From Falsiroseomonas selenitidurans (GTDB lineage Bacteria; Pseudomonadota; Alphaproteobacteria; Acetobacterales; Acetobacteraceae): 43,745 nt of DNA. Shown here piece after piece: positions 22,998 to 30,910 of the stretch. A program made the position numbers and the translations under genes. Where the stretch lies: positions 1-43,745 of the forward strand of contig NZ_JAAVNE010000045.1 in the NCBI RefSeq assembly GCF_012103215.1, written 5' to 3'. Position 1 is the first letter of the stretch, and each line of letters begins with the position of its first letter. Below the pieces are notes generated by a model. The model saw only the letters and a list, made by a program, of their open reading frames with translations, ran no database searches and had not been told where the DNA came from.

Positions 22998-24004
22998 TGC
23001 GCGGCCTGCTCTGGCGGCTGGCCGGGTCCCTGCCCGCGCTGGCTGCCGTCATCGTCGTCACCTTCGTGCTGACGCGCGTGCTGCCCGGCGACACCGCCAC
23101 CTACTTCGCCGGGCCCACTGCCAGCGCCGAATCCATCGCCCAGATCCGCGCGGAGCTGGGCCTGGACCGACCGCTGCCGGAGCAGTTCTGGAACTACCTG
23201 CGGGCCCTGGTGCAGGGCGACCTCGGCATGTCGCTGACCACCGGGCAGCCGGTGCTGACCGACATCCTGCAGCGCCTGCCGGCATCCGCCGAGCTGACGC
23301 TGGCGGGGCTGCTGCTGGCGGTATCCATCGCCATCCCGCTCGGCATCCTGGCGGCGGTGAAGCAGGGCTCGCTGGCCGACCATGCCTGCCGCGTGGTGGT
23401 CACGGCCGGCGTCTCCCTGCCCGTATTCTTCACCGGGTTGCTGCTGGTCTACGTGTTCTACTTCGTGCTGGGCTGGGCGCCGGCGCCGCTCGGGCGGCTG
23501 GACGCCTTCGCCAGCGCGCCGCCCACCGTCACCGGCTTCTACCTGGTGGATGCGGCCCTGATCGGCGATTGGGAAACCTGGCGCGGCGCGCTGGCGCAGA
23601 TCGTGCTGCCGGCGGCAACGCTGGGCCTGTTCGCGCTGGCGCCGATCGCGCGCATCACGCGGGCTTCCATGCTGGCGGTGCTGGGGGCGGAGTTCATCCG
23701 CACGGCGCGGGCCTCCGGCCTCGCCTCCTCCACCATCATCCTGACCTATGCGCTGCGCAATGCGCTGCTGCCGGTGGTGACGACGCTGGGCATGGTGTTC
23801 TCCTTCCTGCTGGGCGCCAATGTGCTGGTGGAGAAGGTCTTCGCCTGGCCCGGCATCGGCAGCTACGCGGTGGAGGCGCTGATCGCGTCCGACGGCGCGC
23901 CGGTGCAGGGCTTCGTGCTGACCATGGCGATCCTCTACGTGCTGCTGAACCTGGCGATCGACATGGTGAACCGCGCGCTCGACCCGCGGGCGCGGCGCGC
24001 ATGA
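22997..24004 (+). CDS. DppB-type ABC transporter permease
   Basis: 335 residues with six transmembrane segments and a typical DppB/OppB N-terminus: a first helix, then TRVLPGDTATYF and a large periplasmic loop carrying ELGLDRPLPEQFWNYL. The cytoplasmic coupling loop is LGAEFIRTARASGLASSTIILTYAL (EAA motif). The C-terminal segment VEKVFAWPGIGSYAVEALIASD is highly characteristic. Start and stop are fused with neighbours (TGATG with the binding protein, ATGA with the second permease). With the DppC-type subunit it forms the inner-membrane channel. Confidence 0.95.
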   Translation: MRGLLWRLAGSLPALAAVIVVTFVLTRVLPGDTATYFAGPTASAESIAQIRAELGLDRPLPEQFWNYLRALVQGDLGMSLTTGQPVLTDILQRLPASAELTLAGLLLAVSIAIPLGILAAVKQGSLADHACRVVVTAGVSLPVFFTGLLLVYVFYFVLGWAPAPLGRLDAFASAPPTVTGFYLVDAALIGDWETWRGALAQIVLPAATLGLFALAPIARITRASMLAVLGAEFIRTARASGLASSTIILTYALRNALLPVVTTLGMVFSFLLGANVLVEKVFAWPGIGSYAVEALIASDGAPVQGFVLTMAILYVLLNLAIDMVNRALDPRARRA

Positions 24005-24870
24005 GCGCGGCGGTGGGTGCCGGCGGCAATTCCGTGCTGCGCCATGCCCGGCATGTGGTGGCGGAGAACCCGGTGACGGGCTTCGCGCTGGGCCTGTTCG
24101 TGTTCTTCGTGCTGGCGGCGATCCTGGGTCCGTCGCTGGCGCCCTACGACCCGCTGGCGAGCAACACCGCGAATGCGCTGCAGCCGCCTTCCGCGGCGCA
24201 TTGGTTTGGCACGGACCAGATCGGGCGGGACATCTTCTCCCGCGTCCTGGTGGCGACGCGGCTGGATCTCGGCATCGCCGCGGCCTCCGTGGCGCTGGTG
24301 CTGGCGGCGGGCGGCTTCGCCGGGCTGGCGGCCGGCTTCTTCGGCGGCTGGGTGGACATGGTGGTGGGGCGCATCGCCGACACCATCATGGCCTTCCCGC
24401 TGTTCGTGCTGGCCATGGCCATCGTCGCCGCGCTGGGCAACACGGTGCCGAACATCGTGCTGGCCACCGCCATCATCAACTTTCCCCTCTATGTGCGCGT
24501 GGCGCGGGCAGAGACGGTGCAGCGGCGGGAAGCCGGCTTCGTCGATGCCGCGCGCATCGCCGGACATCGCGACATGGGCGTGCTGCTGGGCCAGGTGGCG
24601 CCGAACATCCTGCCGATCATGGTGGTGCAGATGTCGCTGACCATGGGCTATGCCATCCTCAACGCCGCCGGCCTGTCCTTCATCGGTCTCGGCGTGCGCG
24701 CGCCGACGCCGGAATGGGGGATCATGGTGGCGGAGGGCGCCTCCTTCATCGTCTCCGGCGAATGGTGGGTGGCGCTGTTCCCCGGCGCCACGCTGATGGT
24801 CGCGGTGTTCTGCTTCAACCTGCTGGGCGATGGCGTGCGGGATATCGTTGATCCCCGGAGGCGGACGTGA
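24001..24870 (+). CDS. DppC-type ABC transporter permease
   Basis: 289 residues from ATG 24001, overlapping the previous stop as ATGA; the open frame reaching back to 23569 is only an alternative frame of the previous gene. It has the N-terminal helix and LAPYDPLA element of DppC/OppC proteins, WFGTDQIGRDIFSRVLVATR in the first periplasmic stretch, the EAA loop DAARIAGHRDMGVLLGQVAPN and GLSFIGLGVRAPTPEWGIMV. The 3' end runs into the first 36-bp repeat unit and its stop overlaps the GTG start of the next gene (GTGA). Confidence 0.95.
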   Translation: MSAAVGAGGNSVLRHARHVVAENPVTGFALGLFVFFVLAAILGPSLAPYDPLASNTANALQPPSAAHWFGTDQIGRDIFSRVLVATRLDLGIAAASVALVLAAGGFAGLAAGFFGGWVDMVVGRIADTIMAFPLFVLAMAIVAALGNTVPNIVLATAIINFPLYVRVARAETVQRREAGFVDAARIAGHRDMGVLLGQVAPNILPIMVVQMSLTMGYAILNAAGLSFIGLGVRAPTPEWGIMVAEGASFIVSGEWWVALFPGATLMVAVFCFNLLGDGVRDIVDPRRRT

Positions 24871-24955
24871 GTCCGCCGACCGCTTCGCCAAGCAAGGCGG
24901 ACGTGAGTCCGCCGACCGCTTCGCCAAGCAAGGCGGACGTGAGTCCGCCGACCGC
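24861..24955 (+). repeat. tandem 36-bp repeat with hairpins at the dppC-dppD junction
   Basis: Two full units (24861-24896 and 24897-24932) and a third partial copy of 23 bp. Each unit starts with the inverted repeat GCGGAC-GTGA-GTCCGC and also contains GCTT-CGCC-AAGC. The period equals 12 codons, so the array stays in frame with the ATPase gene. The first unit supplies the last codons of dppC, the GTGA stop/start overlap and the beginning of the ATPase reading frame. Confidence 0.85.
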
Positions 24956-25937
24956 ATTGTCAGAGACGTCGGACATGACCGCCATCCTCGACGTCCGCGA
25001 CTTCTCCGTCGAGTTCCGCACGCGCTCCGGCATCGTCCACGCGCTGGACCGCATCTCCTTCCAGGTCGCCCGCGGCGAGACCATGGCGCTGGTGGGCGAA
25101 TCCGGCTCCGGCAAGTCGGTCACAGCCTATGCGCTGCTCGGCCTGCTGGATGCCGCCGGCCGCATCACCGGCGGCAGCGCGACGCTGGAAGGCGTGGAAC
25201 TGACGCAGGCCTCGCCCAAGGAACTTGCCAGGATCCGTGGTGCCCGCGCCGCGATGATCTTCCAGAACCCACGCGCCGCGCTGAACCCGATCCGCCCCAT
25301 CGGCCGGCAGATCGCCGATGTGGTGCGCCGCCATGCCGGCCTGTCGCGCCGGGACGCCGATGCGCGGGCGGTGGAGATGCTGCGGGAGGTCGGCATCCCC
25401 GACCCGGCGCGGCGCTTCGCCGCCTATCCCTTCGAACTCTCAGGTGGCATGTGCCAGCGCGTGATGATCGCCATCGCCGTCGCCACCCGCCCCGCTCTGC
25501 TGATCGCGGACGAGCCGACCACGGGGCTCGATGTCACCACCCAGGCGGTGGTGATGGACATCATCCAGTCCCTGGCCGCGGAAACCGGCATGGCCACCAT
25601 CCTCATCACCCACGACCTCGCCCTGGCAGCGGAGCGCAGCGGGCGGATCGCGGTGATGCATGCCGGCCACATCGTCGAGGATGCGGTGACGGCCGAACTG
25701 CTGGCGCATCCGCGCCACCCCTACACGCGCCGCCTGCTGGCGGCGACGCCGACCGCGGCCGGTGGGCTGGCCGACCTGCGCGCCATTCCCGGCAGCCTGC
25801 CGGACCTCCGCCGTACCGACCTGCCACCCTGCCGCTTCGCCGCGCGCTGCGAGCAGCGCCTGCCGGCCTGCGAGGCCCCGATGGCCTGGCGGCACCTGGC
25901 GCCGGCGCACCGCGTCGCCTGCTGGAACCCCGCATGA
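24867..25937 (+). CDS. DppD/OppD-type ABC transporter ATP-binding protein with repeat-encoded N-terminal extension
   Basis: 356 residues from GTG 24867. That start has GGAGG five bases upstream and a GTGA overlap with the permease stop. The ATG at 24975 (MTAILDV), where homologous sequence begins, has no clear Shine-Dalgarno. The first 36 residues are therefore a tandem SPPTASPSKADV extension encoded by the 36-bp repeats. Core motifs are Walker A GESGSGKS, Q-loop MIFQNPRAALNP, signature LSGGMCQRV, Walker B LLIADEPTTGLDVT and H-loop ITHD. The C-terminus has the oligopeptide-transporter cysteine cluster in CRFAARCEQRLPACE. It powers the transporter together with the second ATPase. Confidence 0.92.
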   Translation: MSPPTASPSKADVSPPTASPSKADVSPPTALSETSDMTAILDVRDFSVEFRTRSGIVHALDRISFQVARGETMALVGESGSGKSVTAYALLGLLDAAGRITGGSATLEGVELTQASPKELARIRGARAAMIFQNPRAALNPIRPIGRQIADVVRRHAGLSRRDADARAVEMLREVGIPDPARRFAAYPFELSGGMCQRVMIAIAVATRPALLIADEPTTGLDVTTQAVVMDIIQSLAAETGMATILITHDLALAAERSGRIAVMHAGHIVEDAVTAELLAHPRHPYTRRLLAATPTAAGGLADLRAIPGSLPDLRRTDLPPCRFAARCEQRLPACEAPMAWRHLAPAHRVACWNPA

Positions 25938-26959
25938 CCGGCCAGATCGGCAATGCGCCGCGCGACTTTGCCGCCGACCCGCTGCTGGACGTGGCTGAGC
26001 TCTCGAAGCGCTTCCCGCTGGCCCGCCGCGGCTGGCTGGGCGGCCGAGCGCCCGCCATGGTGCATGCGGTGGATGATGTCTCCTTCACCCTGGGGCGGGG
26101 GGAGACGCTGGGCCTGGTGGGCGAATCCGGCTGCGGCAAATCCACGCTGGTGCGGTTGATCGCCCGGCTGACAGACCCCACCAGCGGCTCCATCCGCTTC
26201 AACGCGCGGGAATTGGCGGCGCTGCCGGCGCGGGATTTCGCGCGCGACGCGGACCGCGCGCGTATCCAGATCGTGTTCCAGGACGCGGGGGAGAGCATCA
26301 ACCCGCGCTTCACCGCGGCGGATGCCATCGCCGATCCGCTGCGCAAGCTGCGCGGCCTGCGCGGCGCGGCGCTGCAGGCGAAGGTGGCGGAAGCGGCGAC
26401 GCTGTGCGGCCTGCCGCTGGAACTGCTGGACCGTTTCCCGCACCAGCTTTCCGGCGGCCAGCGCGCCCGTGTCGGCATCGCCCGCGCCATCGCCCCGCGG
26501 CCGGACCTGCTGGTGCTGGACGAGCCCACCGCGGCGCTGGATGTCTCGGTGCAGGTCACCATCCTGCAACTGCTGGTGACGCTGCGCGAGACGCTTGGCA
26601 TCTCCTACGTCTTCGTCAGCCACGATTTGAACGTGGTGCGGCTGCTGTGCGACCGGGTGGTGGTGATGTATCTGGGCCGCATCGTGGAGGTGGGGCCGGC
26701 GCGCGCCGTGTTCGACAACCCGCTGCACCCCTATACGCGCGGCCTGATCGCCGCCGTGCCGCGGCTGGACGGGCTGCGGGCGGGGGGGCTGCGCCTGGCG
26801 GGCGACCCGAAGAGCCCGATCGACCCGGACCCCCATGCCTGCCGCTTCCACGGCCGCTGCCCGGTGGGCACGGACCGCTGCGGGACCGAGATGCCGGCCC
26901 TGCGGCGCTTCCCGGGGTCCCGCCAGGCCGCCTGCCACTTTGCCACGGAGCCCGCATGA
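25934..26959 (+). CDS. DppF/OppF-type ABC transporter ATP-binding protein
   Basis: 341 residues from ATG 25934, overlapping the previous stop as ATGA. Walker A is GESGCGKST, the Q-loop is IVFQDAGESINPR, the signature is LSGGQRARVGIARAI, Walker B is LLVLDEPTAALDVS and the H-loop is VSHD. The LHPYTRGLIAAVP element and the CRFHGRCPVGTDRC cysteine cluster at the C-terminus are typical of the oligopeptide/nickel ATPases. The Q-loop reads DAGESINPR where DPYGSLNPR is more usual. It is coupled to the small atzG-like gene by another ATGA. Confidence 0.94.
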   Translation: MTGQIGNAPRDFAADPLLDVAELSKRFPLARRGWLGGRAPAMVHAVDDVSFTLGRGETLGLVGESGCGKSTLVRLIARLTDPTSGSIRFNARELAALPARDFARDADRARIQIVFQDAGESINPRFTAADAIADPLRKLRGLRGAALQAKVAEAATLCGLPLELLDRFPHQLSGGQRARVGIARAIAPRPDLLVLDEPTAALDVSVQVTILQLLVTLRETLGISYVFVSHDLNVVRLLCDRVVVMYLGRIVEVGPARAVFDNPLHPYTRGLIAAVPRLDGLRAGGLRLAGDPKSPIDPDPHACRFHGRCPVGTDRCGTEMPALRRFPGSRQAACHFATEPA

Positions 26960-27147
26960 CGACGCCCCCCTTCGATGCCGAGGCCTATGCGCGGCAGGCC
27001 GCGCCGCTGCTGGGGCTGACGGTGACGCCGGCGCAGCTGCCGGGCGTGGTCGCCAACCTGCAACTGGCCGCGCGCATGGCGGCGATGGTGGAAAGCTGGA
27101 AGCTGGGCGTGGCCGACGAACCCGCGCCGGTCTTCGTCGCCCGATGA
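26956..27147 (+). CDS. AtzG-like small amidase subunit (DUF4089)
   Basis: 63 residues, too short for most ORF listings. The sequence from AEAYARQAAPLLGLTVTPAQLPGV onward, with AARMAAMVESWKLG near the end, fits the AtzG/HpxX family: GatC-like small subunits that wrap around and stabilise the AtzE amidase. ATG 26956 overlaps the ATPase stop and its own stop overlaps the AtzE start, both as ATGA, so the pair is translated in fixed order. It has no catalytic residues of its own. The match to the family's length and its position immediately before AtzE make this call strong. Confidence 0.85.
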   Translation: MTTPPFDAEAYARQAAPLLGLTVTPAQLPGVVANLQLAARMAAMVESWKLGVADEPAPVFVAR

Positions 27148-28541
27148 ACACCGCCGCCACCATCGCCGCCGCCATCCGCACCGGCCGCACCACCGCCACC
27201 GCGACGGCGGAGGCCGCGCTGGCCGACATCGCCGCGCGCAACGCCGCCACCAACGCCTTCACCGCGGTGACCGCGGCGCGGGCACGGGCGGAAGCCGCCG
27301 CGGTGGATGCCGCGATCGCCGAGGGCCGCGACCCCGGGCCGCTGGCCGGCGTGCCCTATGCGGTGAAGAACCTGTTCGACCTGGCCGGCCTCACCACGCT
27401 CGCCGGCGCGAAGATCGAGCGCGACCGCCCGCCGGCGGCGCAGGACGCCTTCCTGGTGCGGCAGTTCCAGGCCGCCGGGGGCGTCTGCCTCGGCGCGCTG
27501 AACATGGACGAATATGCCTATGGCTTCACCACGGAGAACGCGCATTTCGGCGATTGCCGCAATCCGCACGATCTGGCGCGCGTCGCCGGCGGGTCCTCCG
27601 GCGGTTCGGCTGCCGCCGTCGCGGCGGGGCTGGTGCCGCTGACGCTGGGCAGCGACACCAACGGCTCCATCCGCGTGCCCGCCTCGCTCTGCGGCATCTT
27701 CGGGCTGAAGCCGACCTATGGCAGGCTGTCGCGCCGCGGCAGCTACCCTTTCGTCGCCTCGCTCGATCATCTCGGCCCCTTCGCCCGTGATGTGGGTGAC
27801 CTGGCGCTGGCCTATGACGTGCTGCAGGGCCGCGACCCGGCCGACCCGGCGCAGCAGGACCGGCCGGTGGAACCAGTCTCCGCCCGGCTCGGCGCCGGGA
27901 TCGAGGGGCTGCGCATCGCCGTGGCCGACGACCATTTCGCCCGCAACGGCCATGCCGAGGCGTTCGAGGCGGTGGCGGTGTTGGCGCGCGCGCTGGGCGC
28001 CACGCGAAGGGTGACCATTCCGCAGGCGGCGCTGGGCCGCGCTGCCGCCTTCCTCATCACCATGAGCGAAGGGGCGAACCTGCATCTGGCCGACCTGCGG
28101 GAGCGGGCGGCGGATTTCGACCCCGGCACGCGCGACCGCTTCCTGGCAGGCGCCCTGCTGCCCGCCGCCTGGCTGGTGCAGGCGCAGCGCGTGCGGGAAG
28201 CCTATCGCGCCGCGGTGATGGCGGTGTTCCAGCAGGTGGACGTGGTGCTGGCGCCGGCGACGCCCTTCGTCGCGCCGCCGATCGGCCAAGCGATGACGGA
28301 GATCGACGGCCAGATCTTGCCGATCCGCCCCAATCTCGGCGTCTATACCCAGCCCATCTCCTGCATCGGCCTGCCGGTGCTGGCGGTGCCGCTGGCCGAT
28401 CCCGGGGCGGCCGGTGCGCCGCAGGGAATGCCGATCGGCGTGCAGCTGATCGCCGCCCCCTGGCGGGAGGATGTGCTGTTTCGCGTCGCCGCCGCGCTGG
28501 AGCGCGCCGGCATCGCCGCCGCGCCCGCGCCGCCGGCGTGA
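27144..28541 (+). CDS. AtzE-family amidohydrolase (amidase signature)
   Basis: 465 residues. The amidase-signature triad is complete: Lys75 in YAVKNLFDLAG, cis-Ser151 in AGGSSGGSA and nucleophile Ser175 in DTNGSIRVPAS. Whole-length similarity is to AtzE (1-carboxybiuret hydrolase) and to HpxY-type proteins of oxalurate catabolism, and an AtzG-like subunit gene is directly upstream. It should hydrolyse a carboxylated or oxalylated urea-type amide in the cytoplasm, releasing ammonia or a carbamate. Which one cannot be read from sequence. It is the last gene of the operon and ends one base from the stop of the converging permease gene. GatA-type transamidation is unlikely because no GatB is present. 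Confidence 0.9.
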   Translation: MNTAATIAAAIRTGRTTATATAEAALADIAARNAATNAFTAVTAARARAEAAAVDAAIAEGRDPGPLAGVPYAVKNLFDLAGLTTLAGAKIERDRPPAAQDAFLVRQFQAAGGVCLGALNMDEYAYGFTTENAHFGDCRNPHDLARVAGGSSGGSAAAVAAGLVPLTLGSDTNGSIRVPASLCGIFGLKPTYGRLSRRGSYPFVASLDHLGPFARDVGDLALAYDVLQGRDPADPAQQDRPVEPVSARLGAGIEGLRIAVADDHFARNGHAEAFEAVAVLARALGATRRVTIPQAALGRAAAFLITMSEGANLHLADLRERAADFDPGTRDRFLAGALLPAAWLVQAQRVREAYRAAVMAVFQQVDVVLAPATPFVAPPIGQAMTEIDGQILPIRPNLGVYTQPISCIGLPVLAVPLADPGAAGAPQGMPIGVQLIAAPWREDVLFRVAAALERAGIAAAPAPPA

Positions 28542-28542
28542 G

Positions 28543-30114
28543 CTACTCGGCCGGCGCCGCCGCCACCGGCGGCGTGAGGCGCGCCTCGTTGCGCGAACAG
28601 ACGAAAAGGCCGGCGGCGACCAGCGCGTAGGCCAGCGCCACGCCGGGCGTCACCGCGAAACCCACCGTTTCGCCATGCATGAAGCCGAAGAAGGTCAGCA
28701 CCGCGCCGGCGGCGGCGAAGGCGGCGGCGCGCTGGAAGTCGCGCTCGATGATGAACACCGCGGTGGCGGCCAGGATCAGCCCGCCCAGGATGGCGCCGCC
28801 GCCCAGCACTTCCAGCCCGTGATACAGCACGCCCATGCCGGCCAGCTTGTCGAAGCCGACGGCAGCGGCGCTGGTGCCCGCCGCGCCGAGCGCACCGTCG
28901 ATCAGCGTCTTCGCCCAGGCCGCGAGGTGCGGCGTGAAGCCCAGCACGATGGCCGGCGCGTGCTTGTGCGGCGTCTCCTGGAAGGCCTGCGCGCCGATCA
29001 GCATGCCGATGTAGAGCAGGATGGGCGAGATCGCGACCACGGGGATCAGCTGGAGCAGCACGGCGGTGATGCCGAGCCAGGTCAGCACCAGCACGGTGAC
29101 GCCGGTGGCGGCGGAATAGCCGATGCGCCCGCCCATCGCCTTCCAGCCCGGGTGGCCGATATAGACCGCGTTGATGAAGGGGTTGCCCATCAGGCAGCCG
29201 ATCATGCTGACCACGCCATCCGCCGTCAGCACGCGTGTGGTCGGGAAGGCGTCGCCCGCCACCTCCGCGCTCTCCACATTGTCCATCGCCTCGACCAGAT
29301 CGTAGATGCCGAAGGGGATGGCGGTGACGAGGATGATGCCGATGAACTCGAAGCCGGAGAACACATGGCCGATGGCGGGGATCGGCACGGCGAAGCCGAT
29401 ATTCGCGAAGCCCGCCATCAGCCCGGTCAGCGACATGCCGCCGATGCCGAGGCCGAAGGCCGCCGCGCCCCAGGCGATGACGCCGCCCACCGCGATGGCG
29501 ACCAGCCCCGCCGGCGTGCCGCGCGGATAGCGCACGCCGCCGAACCAGCCGAGCAGGATGACGGCGAAGCACAGCACGCCGATCATCGGCGTCAGGTAGA
29601 TCTCGAGCGCCGGGCGCATGGAGATGAAGGTGACGGAAACGCCGGCCAGCGTGCCGAGCAGCGCGGCGCGCGGCGTGATGCGGCGGATCACCGGCGCCAC
29701 GAAGCCGCCGATCATCAGGATGATGCTCTGCACGAACACCCAGGTGAGTCCGGCCTCCCACGCCTTCACCGGGTCCAGGGTGCGGGACAGGATCGGCAGC
29801 ATGATGACGAAGGTGACGATGAACATGTGCGGCACGGAGATGCCGGAGGGCAGCGCGCAGACATCGTCGCGCCCGGTCTCCTTCGCCAGCTTCCAGCCGA
29901 GCCAGGCATAATAGGCGGTGGACAGGAACAGCATCAGCCCGACGGCGGGCAGGATGCGGCCGAAGACCAGCTCGTCCGGCATGCGCAGCACGAAGCGCAG
30001 CAGCCCGGTCAGCACCAGCAGATTGACCAGGATGTTGGTGCCGAAGCCGAAATAGGCATTCCAGTCGCCCGGCACCCACAGCGCCGGGCCGCCGATCCTG
30101 CGCGTCGTCGTCAT
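28543..30114 (-). CDS. NCS2/AzgA-like xanthine/uracil-type permease
   Basis: 523 residues, almost all hydrophobic, with about 12-14 transmembrane segments. Motifs of the nucleobase transporter superfamily can be seen: ALPSGISVPHMF near residue 90, PFGIYDLVEAMDNVESAEVAG in the middle (the NCS2/AzgA substrate-site region) and MIGCLMGNPFINAVYIGHPGWK. It overlaps the isochorismatase-family gene as ATGA, forming a two-gene leftward operon, and converges on atzE with a one-base gap. It probably imports a purine- or pyrimidine-related or ureido compound by proton symport. ATG 30114 is set by the overlap; the longer frame upstream is not family-like. Confidence 0.85.
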   Translation of the reverse strand: MTTTRRIGGPALWVPGDWNAYFGFGTNILVNLLVLTGLLRFVLRMPDELVFGRILPAVGLMLFLSTAYYAWLGWKLAKETGRDDVCALPSGISVPHMFIVTFVIMLPILSRTLDPVKAWEAGLTWVFVQSIILMIGGFVAPVIRRITPRAALLGTLAGVSVTFISMRPALEIYLTPMIGVLCFAVILLGWFGGVRYPRGTPAGLVAIAVGGVIAWGAAAFGLGIGGMSLTGLMAGFANIGFAVPIPAIGHVFSGFEFIGIILVTAIPFGIYDLVEAMDNVESAEVAGDAFPTTRVLTADGVVSMIGCLMGNPFINAVYIGHPGWKAMGGRIGYSAATGVTVLVLTWLGITAVLLQLIPVVAISPILLYIGMLIGAQAFQETPHKHAPAIVLGFTPHLAAWAKTLIDGALGAAGTSAAAVGFDKLAGMGVLYHGLEVLGGGAILGGLILAATAVFIIERDFQRAAAFAAAGAVLTFFGFMHGETVGFAVTPGVALAYALVAAGLFVCSRNEARLTPPVAAAPAE

Positions 30115-30836
30115 CTCGCACCCTCCAGCGCCTGCGTGACCGCGGCCTCGGTCGTGACCCAGCCGAAGATGCCGCCCTGCGCCGAGATCATCGCCAGCGC
30201 GGCGGCGTGGAATTCCGGGAAGTAGGAGGCGCAGCAATCGCCGGGCACGATGCAGCGCAGCCCGCGGTCATTCGCCTCCCGCACCGTGGTGTGGACGCAG
30301 ACCTCGGTGGTGACGCCGGCCACCAGCAGCGCCTCGATGCCGCGGTTGCGCAGCATCGAGTCCAGGTCGGTCTGGTAGAAGGCACCCTTGCCGGGCTTGT
30401 CGATCACCGGCTCCCCTTCCGCCGGGGCGAGGGCGGGGATGATCGCGTGCCCCGGCTCGCCACGCACCAGGATGCGGCCCATCGGGCCGGGATCGCCGAT
30501 GCGCATCCCGGGCGGGGCGCGCAGCACCTTGGCGGGCGGCGCATCCGCCAGGTCGGGCCGGTGGCCTTCGCGGGTGTGCATCACGAGAAGGCCGGCGCGG
30601 CGGGCGCTGGCCAGCAGGCGGCGGCAGGGCTCGATGGCACCGGCGAGGCGGGCGACGTCATTGCCCAGCGCCGCGCCGAAGCCACCCGGCTCCAGGAAAT
30701 CGCGCTGCATGTCGATGAGGATCAGCGCCAGGCGGCGGGGATCGAGCTCGATCGGGGCGGGCTGCGCGGCAATGCTGACCAGGGCCTGGTCCTCCGGCAA
30801 CGGTCTTGGGGCGGAACGAAGCCAAGCAAACCGCAT
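30111..30836 (-). CDS. isochorismatase-family cysteine amidohydrolase (biuret/carbamoyl-amide type)
   Basis: 241 residues. The catalytic triad of cysteine amidohydrolases is present: Asp42 in LILIDMQRDF, Lys147 in VIDKPGKGAF and Cys180 in GVTTEVCVHTT. This group includes biuret hydrolase, N-carbamoylsarcosine amidase and ureidoacrylate hydrolase; the VREANDRG segment after the Cys is common among them. ATG 30836 has GTGAGG upstream. It is co-transcribed with a nucleobase-type permease and lies near atzG/atzE and an atzH-like gene, so hydrolysis of a carbamoyl amide is the best guess. True isochorismatase activity is unlikely as there are no siderophore genes. Confidence 0.87.
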   Translation of the reverse strand: MRFAWLRSAPRPLPEDQALVSIAAQPAPIELDPRRLALILIDMQRDFLEPGGFGAALGNDVARLAGAIEPCRRLLASARRAGLLVMHTREGHRPDLADAPPAKVLRAPPGMRIGDPGPMGRILVRGEPGHAIIPALAPAEGEPVIDKPGKGAFYQTDLDSMLRNRGIEALLVAGVTTEVCVHTTVREANDRGLRCIVPGDCCASYFPEFHAAALAMISAQGGIFGWVTTEAAVTQALEGAR

Positions 30837-30910
30837 GCCATCGCTGCCTCACCTTCAGTTTTGCGTGCACCGGGTTGACGCCCCGCGACGGTGCCACCCA
30901 TTGGGGCGTG

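Noticed and set aside
24861..24955. CRISPR-like array at the dppC-dppD junction
   Set aside because: Contiguous 36-bp units without spacers inside a coding junction.
30111..30836. Isochorismatase of siderophore synthesis
   Set aside because: There are no enterobactin-type genes; the surroundings (permease, AtzE, AtzH) favour a carbamoyl-amide hydrolase.
30837..30910. Sigma-54 promoter for the isochorismatase-permease operon
   Set aside because: A TGGCAC occurs on the minus strand but the -12 TTGC element at the required spacing is missing.
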